The notes: generated from the sequence alone by a model not told the origin. 16,678 bases of DNA from Gemmatimonadaceae bacterium (GCA_016720905.1 JADKJT010000006.1:1-16678); one strand, 5' to 3'; counted from the stretch's first letter, positions 7,467 through 16,526 are shown. A program made the numbers and translations.

Positions 7467-9281
7467 TCAACCAAAGCCCGCCGGCCGCTCAGACGCCACG
7501 CCGGACGCACGCTCCAAGGCCACCCCCACGCGCGCCACGGTCCCCTCATCGAACAACCGGCCAATCAGCGTCACCCCATGCGGCACACGCCGCGGCGTGG
7601 CAAACCGGGGCAACGGATTCTTCGGATCGGGCGCCCAGTCACTGCGCGCCTCGCTCACATTCACGAAGCCGGTGCGCAACGTAAGCGACGGATGCCCCGT
7701 GAAGTTCGTGGTGGTCAGCGTTTCGTCTCGCAGCGACGGAACCATCAGCACATCTACCTTCTCGAAGATCGTCGCCAACTCGTGCGCAAAGCGCCGGCGC
7801 AACCGGTCGGCCTGTACGAAATCCACTGCCGTCAGGAAACGCGACATGCGGAACAGGTTGGGCCACGCATCGGGCACTTGCACTTTCATTGTGCGTGACT
7901 TCCCCGACAAGGTCAGCTCCTCAAACGCCGCAGCCGCCTCGGCAAACAAAATCAGCATCAGTGCGTTATGCGGTATGTCGGGCCACACCACGTCAACGAC
8001 GTTCATACCCAGCGTGCGCAGCGATTCCACCGCGGCGCGATCCACGTCGGTGGCCGGCGCCTGTTGCATCCACGCGGGGAATATGCCCACGCGCAGCCCG
8101 GCCACACTGGCAGCGCCATCGTAATCGAGGTGACTGACGACACTCGATACGTCGCCGCTGTCAGGCCCGGAGATGGCGTTGAGCACCAGCATCGCGTCCT
8201 CCACGGTGCGTGTCATCGGCCCCAGCTTGTCCAGCGACCAGCACAGCGTCATGGCGCCGGTGCGCGGCACCCGTCCAAAGGTGGGCCGCAATCCCGTCAC
8301 CCCGCAGCGCATGCTCGGGCTGACAATGCTGCCGCCAGTCTCGCTGCCAATCGAAAATCCCACCAGTCCTGCCGCCGTCGCGGCACCGGGTCCCGCGCTG
8401 GAACCGGACGCGCCTTCTTCCAGCAACCACGGGTTCATGGTTTGTCCGCCAAACCAGATGTCGTTCAACGCCAGCGCGCCCAGACTGAGCTTGGCAATGA
8501 GAATGGCGCCCGCGTCTTCCAGTCGCTTCACCACCGCCGAGTCATGCTCGGGCAGGCGATCACGATAAGGCTCGGCGCCATAGGTGGTGGCGATGCCCGC
8601 CGTGTCCAACAGGTCTTTCACACCAAACGGGACGCCGTGCAGCGGACCGCGATACTTGCCGGCCGCAATCTCGGCGTCGGCCGCCTTCGCGCGCGACAAC
8701 GCGTGGTCGCGAGTGAGTGTGATGATGCAGCGCAGCTTGGGGTCGTGCTTCGCGATGCGATCGAGATAGATCTGGGTAAGGCGAGTGGAGGTGAGCTGCT
8801 TGCGTTCGATCCACCGTGACAGCGAGGTGACCGGTGCAAAGGCAATGTCATCATCGTTTGACGGCAGCACACCAGGATCACCGGCACTGCGCACGAATCG
8901 GTTACGTGTTGGCGGTGCAAAGTTCACGGCCTGCACCGGGTTCCACACGGTAGCCGGCGACAACTCCGGCGGAATCGGCACGATGCGCGGTCCCGTACGC
9001 CGCTCAAGTGTCGCCGACAGCGTCCGGCGCCAACTCTCGGCCATCATCGCGCGCTCTTCGGCCGAGTACGTGACTTGCGCCAACTTTTCGGCGGCGGCAA
9101 AGTCGTCGGCCGATACCGCAGGCCCCGCACCGCTGGATGTGCCGAACGCTGGCGGCGCGCCGGGTGTCGCCGGCACCGCGCCGCCAGTGGTCGCCGCAGG
9201 TTGGTCATTGCCGCGACACGCGGCCGCCACACCGGCCAGAGCAATGGGAGCCTTGATGAGAAAATCCCGTCGAGTGTTCAC
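7467..9281 (-). CDS. Tat-exported amidase (amidase signature family)
   Basis: Intact; 604 residues from the GTG at 9281, chosen because GGAGT lies 7 nt upstream (9289-9293) and the twin-arginine motif then falls at the very N-terminus (N-T-R-R-D-F-L-I-K). A longer in-frame start at 9332 has no such support. A hydrophobic stretch follows, then A-A-A-C (C22), a weak lipobox, and a Pro/Ala/Gly-rich linker to about residue 55. The amidase-signature triad is present: K222 in G-V-K-D-L-L-D, S295 in G-A-S-G-S-S-A-G-P, and nucleophile S318 in G-S-E-T-G-G-S-I. About 100 extra residues precede the catalytic domain compared with GatA-type enzymes. The protein should act outside the cytoplasm, perhaps as a lipoprotein, cleaving an amide to acid plus ammonia or amine. 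GatA is excluded by the signal and the lack of gatB/gatC. It follows the SRPBCC-VOC gene by 31 nt. Confidence 0.93.
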   Translation of the reverse strand: MNTRRDFLIKAPIALAGVAAACRGNDQPAATTGGAVPATPGAPPAFGTSSGAGPAVSADDFAAAEKLAQVTYSAEERAMMAESWRRTLSATLERRTGPRIVPIPPELSPATVWNPVQAVNFAPPTRNRFVRSAGDPGVLPSNDDDIAFAPVTSLSRWIERKQLTSTRLTQIYLDRIAKHDPKLRCIITLTRDHALSRAKAADAEIAAGKYRGPLHGVPFGVKDLLDTAGIATTYGAEPYRDRLPEHDSAVVKRLEDAGAILIAKLSLGALALNDIWFGGQTMNPWLLEEGASGSSAGPGAATAAGLVGFSIGSETGGSIVSPSMRCGVTGLRPTFGRVPRTGAMTLCWSLDKLGPMTRTVEDAMLVLNAISGPDSGDVSSVVSHLDYDGAASVAGLRVGIFPAWMQQAPATDVDRAAVESLRTLGMNVVDVVWPDIPHNALMLILFAEAAAAFEELTLSGKSRTMKVQVPDAWPNLFRMSRFLTAVDFVQADRLRRRFAHELATIFEKVDVLMVPSLRDETLTTTNFTGHPSLTLRTGFVNVSEARSDWAPDPKNPLPRFATPRRVPHGVTLIGRLFDEGTVARVGVALERASGVASERPAGFG

Positions 9282-9288
9282 GTGTGAT

Positions 9289-9293
9289 ACTCC
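9289..9293 (-). promoter_or_regulatory. Ribosome binding site of the amidase
   Basis: On the minus strand the sequence reads GGAGTATCACACGTGAACAC. GGAGT is 7 nt before the GTG at 9281 and decides that start over the upstream one at 9332. It also places the Tat motif at residues 4-5, as expected for the family. Confidence 0.65.
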
Positions 9294-9312
9294 GAACCGT
9301 GACATGGGAACA

Positions 9313-10200
9313 TTACGTAACGAGCTCTCCACCCCACGAAGCGGGGTCGACGTCGCCGATTGTTTGCGTCAGCGTCCACGCGTGCCCCGCGGGATCGCGC
9401 ACTTGTGCTTGTCGTTCGCCATACGGGAAATCGGTGGGCGCACTGAGTCCGGTGGCCCCGTTCGCCAACGCACGCGCATACGTGGCCTCGATGTCTGAGA
9501 CGCGAACCATCAGCGTGGCCGGCGGTCGCCCGCCGGTGGCCGGCGCGGTGCTCGCATCCCACGCTACGGCGACAACGGCGCCGTTGCCAAGCGTGAGTTG
9601 CACGCGATGCCCCGGTATGCGCAGTCGTTCGCGGCAACCCAGGACATCGCGCAGCCAGGCAACGGCCTGGTCCAGGTCAGGGTAGCTGCGAACCGGGATG
9701 AACGACGAATCGGGCATTGAGCGATTGACGGCCAGCCCTTCCTTGACGGGGCTCGGTGCTGCCCCCTCCAGTTCAGCCAGCTTTTTCGATTGCTGTGCAA
9801 GCACCAGCGGCCACGCGCTGGCATGTCCGTTTCGCGCCGCTTCCGTCGCAAACCCGTCGTGAGTGAGCGTGACGTTGGTACCGTCTGCTGTAGCCTCGAA
9901 CCGAACCGACAGTGTCGTCTCCGCGCCGCCGGTGCCCGCAGTAACCCAGGTGAGTGCCACCAGTGAATCAGGGACCAGCTCGAGGAAGCGTCCATAGTGC
10001 GCGTGTCGGCGCATCGGCGTGTCAGTTTCGAATCGCTGTCCCACTTCGAAAAAGAACGGTGCGCCAACGACCGCCTGCATGCGGATGGAGTCTGGCTCGG
10101 CAAACCACGTTGCCCATCCCGTCGTCCACGCCTGATACAGCGTGGCCGGCGAGTAGGGCATGCGATGGGAGACGTTCAGCGAATACGCGGGTCCGGTCAT
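9313..10200 (-). CDS. SRPBCC (AHSA1-type) and VOC (glyoxalase-like) fusion protein
   Basis: Intact, 295 residues from ATG 10200. Residues 1 to about 145 look like an SRPBCC/AHSA1 ligand-binding domain: L-Y-Q-A-W-T-T-G-W-A-T-W-F, F-F-F-E-V-G near 49-54, H-Y-G-R-F-L-E-L-V-P, a central L-S-V-R-F-E and T-L-T-H-D-G-F. After a short linker (about 146-162), residues 163-295 form a VOC domain: F-I-P-V-R-S-Y-P-D-L-D-Q-A-V-A-W-L-R-D-V-L-G-C, P-A-T-L-M-V-R-V-S-D-I and V-R-D-P-A-G-H-A-W-T-L-T-Q, the tail seen in PhnB- and bleomycin-resistance-like VOC proteins. The frame is continuous, so this is a true fusion unless two compensating errors occur. It lies 14 nt after the OPT stop and 31 nt before the amidase. 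The role may be ligand binding or a small-molecule transformation; no metal site can be assigned with certainty. Confidence 0.85.
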   Translation of the reverse strand: MTGPAYSLNVSHRMPYSPATLYQAWTTGWATWFAEPDSIRMQAVVGAPFFFEVGQRFETDTPMRRHAHYGRFLELVPDSLVALTWVTAGTGGAETTLSVRFEATADGTNVTLTHDGFATEAARNGHASAWPLVLAQQSKKLAELEGAAPSPVKEGLAVNRSMPDSSFIPVRSYPDLDQAVAWLRDVLGCRERLRIPGHRVQLTLGNGAVVAVAWDASTAPATGGRPPATLMVRVSDIEATYARALANGATGLSAPTDFPYGERQAQVRDPAGHAWTLTQTIGDVDPASWGGELVT

Positions 10201-10214
10201 CGTGTGCGACGACG

Positions 10215-12188
10215 CTACGCGCTGGCCGGTGTATCGGCGTTCTTCCGCAGCATCCACCGATACAGCGTGAGAGCCAGCACGACGAACGCCACGGCGCCCA
10301 GCAGCTTGGCCGGCGCAAAGTCTTCGCCCACCAGCGCGATCGGCGCATCGCTGGCGAACGCCACGATCAGCCCGGCGTTCAGTACGCCAAACAGGCTCTC
10401 GCCCACGATCAATCCCGATGCCACCAGCGTGCCGAGTCGTTCCGCGCGTTCCGGCGCCTTGGACTGCGCAGCGCGCTTGTTGTACCAGTGTCCCACCACG
10501 GCGCCCACAACAACCGCAAACGTGGCCGACATGGGCAGGTAAATGCCAAGCCCCACCGCCAGCGGCGGGAGACTGCCCTTCTTGGTGGCCTTGAGGGCCG
10601 CGTTGGTGAGGATCAACAGGACACCGACCACTCCGCCTATCCCGATCATCTTCCAGTCGAGATTGCCGCCAATGACGCCCTGCGCCAACGCCGAGATGAG
10701 CGTGGCCTGCGGCGCAGGCAACGGATTCTGCGACACCACACCGATGTTTGGTGCGCCGGCAAACCCGTAGGCCTTGGCCAGCAGATTGAGCACTGACGGG
10801 ATCACCGCGGCGCCGGCCACGACGCCGACGATCAAGGCGATCTGCTGCTTCATGGGCGACGCGCCCACCAGCTGGCCTGTCTTGAGATCCTGCAGGTTGT
10901 CGTTGGAAATGGTGGCGCAGGCGAACACGATGGACGTGACAAACAGGGCGAATGCGACCAGCACCTTTTGCGTTTCCGGTGTGGGCGTCACCACGGCCGC
11001 CACGATGGTGGCGCAACTCACGATTCCCAGAATGCCGATGCCCGAGATGGGACTGTTGGACGCGCCAATGAGGCCCGCCATGTAGCCCGCCACGCCGGCA
11101 ATCAGGAATCCGACAATGAACACGAATGGCACGGACACCAGCGTGAGGACCAGTGCGTGTTCGGACAGCGCCGAGTTGTGCGCGAACGTCCAGGCCAGCC
11201 ACCCGGTCACCAACAGGCAGGCCACCGTCAGTCCGATAATCCACTTCGGCGAGATGTCGCGGTCCAGATCGTCGCCGGTAGCGACGGACTGCGACGTGCG
11301 CAGCGTGCTCACCAGTCCGGCGATGACGGGTTTGGCCAGCGTCGCCAGTGTGAACAACGCCGACACACCAATCGCGCCGGCGCCAATGAAGCGCACCTGC
11401 GTGCGCCAGATGGTCATGGTGTGCGACGCGAGTGAAGCGGCGTCAGCCGCCGGACTCAAGTGCGTGAGAATGGGCACCGCCACACCCCAGGCAATGACCA
11501 GTCCCGTGAGAATGGCCATGCCCACGGCGATACCCACCAGATGTCCGGCGCCGAACAACGCCAGCGACCAGGCCACGCTGTATCCGCTGGCGGCCGTCGC
11601 GGTCACGCCGAACACGCCGCTCACTTCGGCGGCCAACAGTCGCGTGGCGGCCACAATCGCCAACCCCGCTGACGACACCGTGCCGAGGACAACCGCGGTG
11701 AGCCCTTCCCGCGCTTCGCTGGCGTCGGACACCCCTTCACCGCGCGCGCTCGATCCCACTTTGAGCACTTCGGCCGCCGCCACGCCTTCCGGATACGGCA
11801 AGTCGGAATTGGTGACCAGTGCGCGGCGCAGCGGGATGGTGAACAACACGCCCAGCACACCACCACTCACGCAAATCAGGAACGACTGCCAGAACGGGAA
11901 GCCCGTCCACCACCCGACAATTACCAGACCCGGCAGCACGAAGATGATGGCCGACAGCGTGCCGGCCGCCGAAGCGACCGTCTGCACGATGTTGTTCTCG
12001 AGGATGCTCGAATCCTTGACCGCGCTCAGGATGGCCATGGAAATCACGGCCGCCGGAATCGATGACGCGAACGTGAGCCCGACCTTGAGGCCGAGATAGA
12101 CGTTAGCGGCGGTGAACACGGTGGTGATGAGCGCACCGAGGATCAGGCCGCGGAGGGTGAGTTCCTTGGGTTTTAGGGAGGTAGGCAT
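10215..12188 (-). CDS. OPT family oligopeptide transporter
   Basis: Intact, 657 residues, within the normal range for bacterial OPT carriers, and almost entirely membrane helices (I estimate 14 to 16). The N-terminus L-T-L-R-G-L-I-L-G-A-L and the block N-V-Y-L-G-L-K-V-G-L-T-F-A-S-S-I-P-A are hallmarks, followed by E-N-N-I-V-Q-T-V-A-S-A-A-G and L-P-Y-P-E-G-V-A-A-A-E-V-L. OPT proteins carry short peptides or metal chelates by proton symport. In bacteria they often sit beside peptidases, as here in the wider cluster. It appears to be the first gene of the eight-gene minus-strand run; the 64-nt gap to the kinase stop could hold a promoter, but I see no firm -35/-10, so read-through from the kinase is possible. 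The ribosome site is weak. Confidence 0.94.
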   Translation of the reverse strand: MPTSLKPKELTLRGLILGALITTVFTAANVYLGLKVGLTFASSIPAAVISMAILSAVKDSSILENNIVQTVASAAGTLSAIIFVLPGLVIVGWWTGFPFWQSFLICVSGGVLGVLFTIPLRRALVTNSDLPYPEGVAAAEVLKVGSSARGEGVSDASEAREGLTAVVLGTVSSAGLAIVAATRLLAAEVSGVFGVTATAASGYSVAWSLALFGAGHLVGIAVGMAILTGLVIAWGVAVPILTHLSPAADAASLASHTMTIWRTQVRFIGAGAIGVSALFTLATLAKPVIAGLVSTLRTSQSVATGDDLDRDISPKWIIGLTVACLLVTGWLAWTFAHNSALSEHALVLTLVSVPFVFIVGFLIAGVAGYMAGLIGASNSPISGIGILGIVSCATIVAAVVTPTPETQKVLVAFALFVTSIVFACATISNDNLQDLKTGQLVGASPMKQQIALIVGVVAGAAVIPSVLNLLAKAYGFAGAPNIGVVSQNPLPAPQATLISALAQGVIGGNLDWKMIGIGGVVGVLLILTNAALKATKKGSLPPLAVGLGIYLPMSATFAVVVGAVVGHWYNKRAAQSKAPERAERLGTLVASGLIVGESLFGVLNAGLIVAFASDAPIALVGEDFAPAKLLGAVAFVVLALTLYRWMLRKNADTPASA

Positions 12189-12252
12189 GGCGGAGATGGT
12201 AACTCCGATTGGCGCGCAAGGGAGGATGCGGTAAGGAAGTTGAATCAGCGAG

Positions 12253-14831
12253 TCATCGAGAGGCGCACCGTGCGATCGCCTTGTGCGCCTCCTCGGGTTT
12301 CGCCGCCAGCCACACGGGCAGCGCGCCCGACTCCAGTAGCCGTTGCCAGATCACCAGGCTCTTCTGATACCAGCCAGTCGACTCCTCACAACGGGTTGTG
12401 CGTTCGAGGCTGTTGACCGCCTCGACGCTCCGTCGTGCTGACAGGCGACCGGCTGCCATGTATGTCGAAGCGAGGATCACTTGGACTTTCCGATTCCGTA
12501 CGTCACGCCTAGCGGCGGCTTCGGCGAGCGGAATCGACTGGCGCATGGCAGCCTCTGCGCCGTCGTAGTCCTTCTTGTCTACCATCACCGCACTCGTGCC
12601 GGCGTAGATCACGGCGAGATCGTCCGCATGTCGTGTGTTCGACGGTTCGACTATGCGGAGCGCTTGCTTCATCGCCGCGGCCCGATGGTATTGCTCGAGC
12701 GCGCCATCAGGCTCATGTGCGGCGGCCAACGCTTCCGCGAGCAAGTAATGACTGATCGCCATATCGTGCCGGTGCTCGGCACTGCCCGTGTCGGACGCGG
12801 CCAATCGTTCGGCGATGCCCACCGCGCGACGGTGGTTGTCAACGGCGGGTCGGGCCCGACCGGATGCGCGGAGATCCCGTCCCAGATAGTTAAACGTCGC
12901 ACCGAGGTTTCGCTGGAAAAGGGCGTTCCCGGTGTCGGCGGCGATCATCTCCCCCAGCATTGACAGGATCCGCCGATCGACCGCGATGGCCTCGTCAAAT
13001 CGACCGGCGTCTGCCAATGGCTGTCGCAGACGCGCATATCCGGACAGGATTTGGCGTAGCCGTCCTGACCTTTCGTATCGCCGATCTCGTTATACAAGGT
13101 GGCCAGCATGGCGCGGTCGGCTGCATCGGCCGGATTGCGTGCCACGAGGCCGAGCAGCAGCACCCTTGCACGGTCATACTGGTGCAACGCCTCGCGCAGC
13201 TCGCCTGTCGTCGCCAGCATCTCGGCAACGTTCACATGACCCTTCGACAGCGCCCGTGGCACCGCCGGATCTCCGGTCGGCGTCAGGCGCTCCAGCAGCT
13301 CGACCGACTTGCGATAGCTCCGCAGCGCACCCCGCGTGTCGCCAAGGTTCGAATTGTAGGCATTGCCCTGCACATCGCCGACTTTCTGGTACGCCACCGC
13401 AAGTTCGCGCTGGAGCACGGGGTCACCTTGCGCCTCACGGGCGAGTCCGTCGAGTGACACGAGGGCCCGTCGTACCAGCAAGGCGCGTGCCGGCGTCGAT
13501 CCAGGCAGGTTGACGATTGCATCATGCAGCTCGAACAGGAACGACGTCGCCAGCGTCCGCACCTCGCTGAACCGACGTTCGGCGCGGGCCCGTTCGTTGC
13601 GTGCGACTCGTGCCTGCCAGGTGGTCGCGGCCATGCCGCCGATGAGCGAGAGCACAAGCACAGCAGAGGCCGCCATGGTGCCTCGATTGCGGCGGGCAAA
13701 CTTGCCGGCCCGGTATGCCAGTCGGTCGCGCTGCGCGGTGACCGGGCGGCCCACGAGGAAGCGGCGAATATCCTCGGACAACTGCTCTACCGAGCTGTAG
13801 CGACGCTGCGGATCCTTCCGCATCGCCATCAGGACTATGGTGTCGAGGTCTCCGCGAAGGCGATGTCGCCGTGCGCCGGCGTCCGGTCCCGACACGGCAT
13901 CGCTCGGCAGTGGCGGCTCCGTGTCACAGACCACGCGCGCGATATCGTTCGGTCGCATACCGCGAGTCGAGTACGGTCGGTGGCCCGTCAGTACTTCAAA
14001 GAGCAGCACGCCAAGTGAATAGACGTCGGTAACCGTCGTGACCGGTTCGCCCCGGAGCTGTTCAGGGCTGGCGTACTCCGGCGTCATGGCGTGCACCGTG
14101 TCGGTGACCACGCTGCGGACGGCGGTGGCCTCAGCATCGAGCAACCTCGCGATTCCGAAGTCCAGGAGTTTCGGGACACCCGTCTGTGACGATATGTTAC
14201 CGGCCTTGATGTTAATGGACGACCAGGTGCTCCCGGTGCGCATACTGTGCGACCGCAAACGGTCCGAACAGCATCGCCGTTCGGTGACGCCCAATCCGCG
14301 TGACTCGCAGTAGTCACAGACGGATTGACCATTCGACGAACTCCATGACGGTAGCCCGGACGCCCGTCGTCAGTGGTGCCCCATCCAGCAATCGGGCGAT
14401 GTTGGGATGATCGAGTCCGGCGAGAATCTGCCGTTCGTGACTTGAAATCGGGCGAGAATGCGATCCGTATCCATGCCGCGCTTGACCGAAAGCTTAGGCA
14501 GCAACGCGAAATTGGAAATCGCCGTCGTCGCGCGCAGCGAGATAGAACGCCCCATGCCGCCCCGCCCGATTTCCTTAGCCCGAGCAGCCGGTAGCGCCGA
14601 CCACCTCCTGACGGCAGCGGTTCCGTCAATGCATTTGTGCAACGCGGCTGCTGGGGTCTCCAGCGAACTCGCGCGGATTCATCGTGCGGGGCGAGGAGCG
14701 ATTCGACACTTTCTCTGAGCGCTTCGTCCGCACCGGCCCGTCGAGCAACAAAAGTCGCGCGTTCAGTCGGCCGCTTGATCGAGCGCGTCGAGCAACAACG
14801 ACTTGACGAGTTCCCATTGCGTCGGAGTCAT
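12253..14831 (-). CDS. Membrane Ser/Thr protein kinase with C-terminal TPR region, frameshifted
   Basis: The inferred start M-T-P-T-Q-W-E-L-V-K-S-L-L-L at ATG 14831 lies 14 nt after the sigma-factor stop; total length is about 860 residues. Order: an N-terminal helical region with R-E-S-V-E-S-L-L-A-P-H-D; kinase lobe with E-I-G-R-G-G-M-G (about 14575) and K-L-S-V-K-R-G-M-D-T-D; catalytic loop near 14205, where an expected H-R-D-I-K reads CATTAACATCAAG; D-F-G-I-A-R-L-L; T-P-E-Y-A-S-P-E-Q-L-R-G; D-V-Y-S-L-G-V-L-L-F-E-V-L-T-G; one membrane helix A-A-S-A-V-L-V-L-S-L-I-G-G-M-A; then an extracytoplasmic helical-repeat (TPR-like) region from about 13550 to the stop at 12253. The stretch from about 14290 to 13030 is one clean frame; several slips affect the N-lobe, and one near 13020-13040 joins the last 255 residues. 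It fits the Gemmatimonadota/Acidobacteria type of kinase paired with an ECF sigma factor. Confidence 0.83.
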
Positions 14832-14845
14832 CGGTGTACGTCGCG

Positions 14846-15420
14846 CTATTCGCGCGTCAGCTCTCGTCGGAGCCATGCCTTTGCTACGCTCCATTCGCGC
14901 TTGACGGTAGCTGCCGAGATGCCAATCACGCCGGCCGTCTCGTTGATATCAAGCCCGGCGAAGAAACGCAGTTCAACTACGCGCGCCTGTCGCGGATCGA
15001 ACGCGGCCAGTCGCGTGAGTGCTTCGTCCAGCTCGATGAGGTCGAGGTCTCGTCCGCCAGACCACGAGATCGATTCGTCGAGTGTGACTCGGGTTACCTG
15101 ACCACCGCGCTTGGCGGCGTTTCGCGCTTCGGCGTGGTTCACGAGGATCCGACGCATCATGTGTGCAGAAATCCCGAAGAACTGGTCGCGGTCCATCCAG
15201 TTAACATGCCGTTGGTTACTCAGGCGAATGTAGGTCTCGTGGACGAGAGCCGTCGGCTGCAGGGTGTGATCGGGACGCTCGACTCGCAGGTAGCGCTCAG
15301 CGAGCGCATGCAGTTTTCGCCGTACACGGCGGGCAACAGCGCATCAAGGGCCGCCTTGCCAAGAGGTCCTCCCGTCGATTGCCGGACGTGGCGAGGTCGT
15401 GCGGATCAGGAGCGGATTCA
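14846..15420 (-). CDS. ECF sigma factor (Sig-70_X6/TIGR02999-like), N-terminus frameshifted
   Basis: From about 15310 to TAG 14846-14848 the minus strand reads in one frame: K-L-H-A-L-A-E-R-Y-L-R-V-E-R-P-D-H-T-L-Q, then P-T-A-L-V-H-E-T-Y-I-R-L, D-R-D-Q-F-F-G-I-S-A-H-M-M-R-R-I-L-V-N-H (region 2), and D-P-R-Q-A-R-V-V-E-L-R-F-F-A-G-L with G-I-S-A-A-T-V-K-R-E-W (region 4 helix-turn-helix). These mark the TIGR02999-type ECF group common in Acidobacteria, Planctomycetes and Gemmatimonadota. Upstream, L-L-P-A-V-Y-G-E appears in another frame: GGCGAAAACTGCAT has two extra A relative to G-E-L-H, and another slip is likely near 15360. The start is uncertain; GTG 15420 is the best guess, giving about 190 residues. 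It directly precedes the kinase and is probably co-regulated with it; no anti-sigma gene is seen. Confidence 0.82.
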
Positions 15421-15558
15421 CAAAGGGGCACCCCGGAGGGATTTCGGAAATTGTCGGATGTGCTGATCGGATGGCTTTTCCTGCGTTGGTAATGTAGCGG
15501 GAACTCCGATCTTCGCGATGATTAGCTGCGGCCCGCGCCCACTTCGGCACCACGACCA
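15421..15558. other. Divergent intergenic region between sigma factor and lipoprotein
   Basis: These 138 bp separate the minus-strand sigma/kinase pair from the plus-strand lipoprotein gene, so both promoters are expected here. I could not find a convincing vegetative promoter. GGAACT near 15500 resembles an ECF -35 element for the plus strand, but no matching -10 is clear. The boundary with the sigma gene is soft because that start is not certain. Confidence 0.4.
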
Positions 15559-16526
15559 ATGATCCAACCGACTCTCAAACGTGCGAGAAGCGTGCCAGCC
15601 TTGTATCGCGTCAGCCTGCTGGTCGCGTCCTGGCTGCTCTCCAGCTGCGCCGTCACCGACATCACGAAACTCGGCGACACCAGCATCTCCAGGATCTCGC
15701 CCAGTCTTCGAGTGGATACGTCGTTTGTGGGTGACACCATCGCCTACGTCATGCCCAAACTGTTCAGCCCGTCCTGCGAGAGCGACAGACTTTGCCAAGG
15801 CGTGGCAATTTCGACCTGCAGTGGACCACGACGGCACTGTATGCTGCCGCGGCGCTCAACAGCATCACGCACGTCGAATCAGGAACCGTCGCCAACCTCA
15901 TTCGCAACGTGACGCCCGAGGTCCGCGTAGCTGGCGTCGGTGAAGCCACGGTTTTGCCTCTCGGGGCAATTAATACCCGAAGCGGCGTCTCCCACACTCA
16001 CCGATCATTGTCCTCCCGTCAACCGCCCAACATGCTTGATGCCCCGGACATCATTGTGTCCTCGCCATCGGCGACTCCACACCGTTGCCGGCCGCGTCCC
16101 GGTACAATAAATGGGTCGGCTGCGACCACCCGCGTTCTCGCATGGGGACCGTCGTCCAATCAGGGCGTCGCGGCGCTTACGCCGCTGTTCGATCATACGG
16201 GAGAGCCTGACGGGCAGGTGGTCATGTCGTCGCGCGATCCCATCGTGGTACGGGGCGTTTCACAGGGGCAGGCCGGGATCAAGATCCCCTGTACAAAGCC
16301 ACCTCGGATTACATGGAGCACTACCGGCCGCTTGCCGAGGCGAACTCCCGCCAGCAAAGCAAGTCAAAATCGCCATTCTTTCTGGAAGACAGTCCTGGCG
16401 CTTGTGGGCGCGTCCGTGCGCGTGGTCACGGCCCCAGACGAGGGACCAGTGAACGACCGGAGCAGCGCCTCGACGCCGCCTGTGCAAGTGGGCAGCGCGC
16501 GGCAATATCGTTTGATCGACCGGTAA
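15559..16526 (+). CDS. Putative lipoprotein with bacterial Ig-like repeats, frameshifted, C-terminal end uncertain
   Basis: ATG 15559 opens with a basic N-terminus and a clear lipoprotein signal, V-S-L-L-V-A-S-W-L-L-S-S-C (lipobox L-S-S-C), then T-D-I-T-K-L-G-D. After it, fragments in different frames read like Big_2-type Ig-like repeats: S-F-V-G-D-T-I-A-Y-V (frame of the start), D-L-Q-W-T-T-T and I-T-H-V-E-S-G-T-V-A-N-L, V-R-V-A-G-V-G-E-A-T-V (second frame, from about 15810), and V-L-A-W-G-P-S-S-N-Q-G-V-A-A-L near 16130, like the W-S-S-S-N-x-x-V-A pattern. The front frame stops near 15912 and the second at 16526; the real gene may run past the window. It is probably anchored in the outer membrane or at the cell surface. 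The repeat assignment is from pattern only. Being divergent from the sigma/kinase pair, it could be one of its targets. Confidence 0.5.

Noticed and set aside
7968..8819. 283-codon open frame on the plus strand
   Set aside because: Antisense to the amidase catalytic domain; His/Arg/Gln-rich composition and no motif.
9954..10796. 280-codon open frame on the plus strand
   Set aside because: Crosses the SRPBCC-VOC/OPT junction on the opposite strand and shows no family features.
10215..11244. Upstream extension of the SRPBCC-VOC frame into the OPT gene
   Set aside because: The frame is open back to 11244, but this part overlaps the OPT coding region in another frame and has shadow composition. 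ATG 10200, just after the OPT stop, is the sensible start.
11116..12099. 327-codon open frame on the plus strand
   Set aside because: It lies fully antisense to the intact OPT transporter, which has clear family motifs. The antisense protein is rich in Ala, Thr, Arg and Pro with no recognisable domain: a shadow of high-GC coding.
15499..15530. GGAACT as an ECF-type -35 element for the lipoprotein gene
   Set aside because: No matching -10 at the right distance; recorded only as a weak hint.
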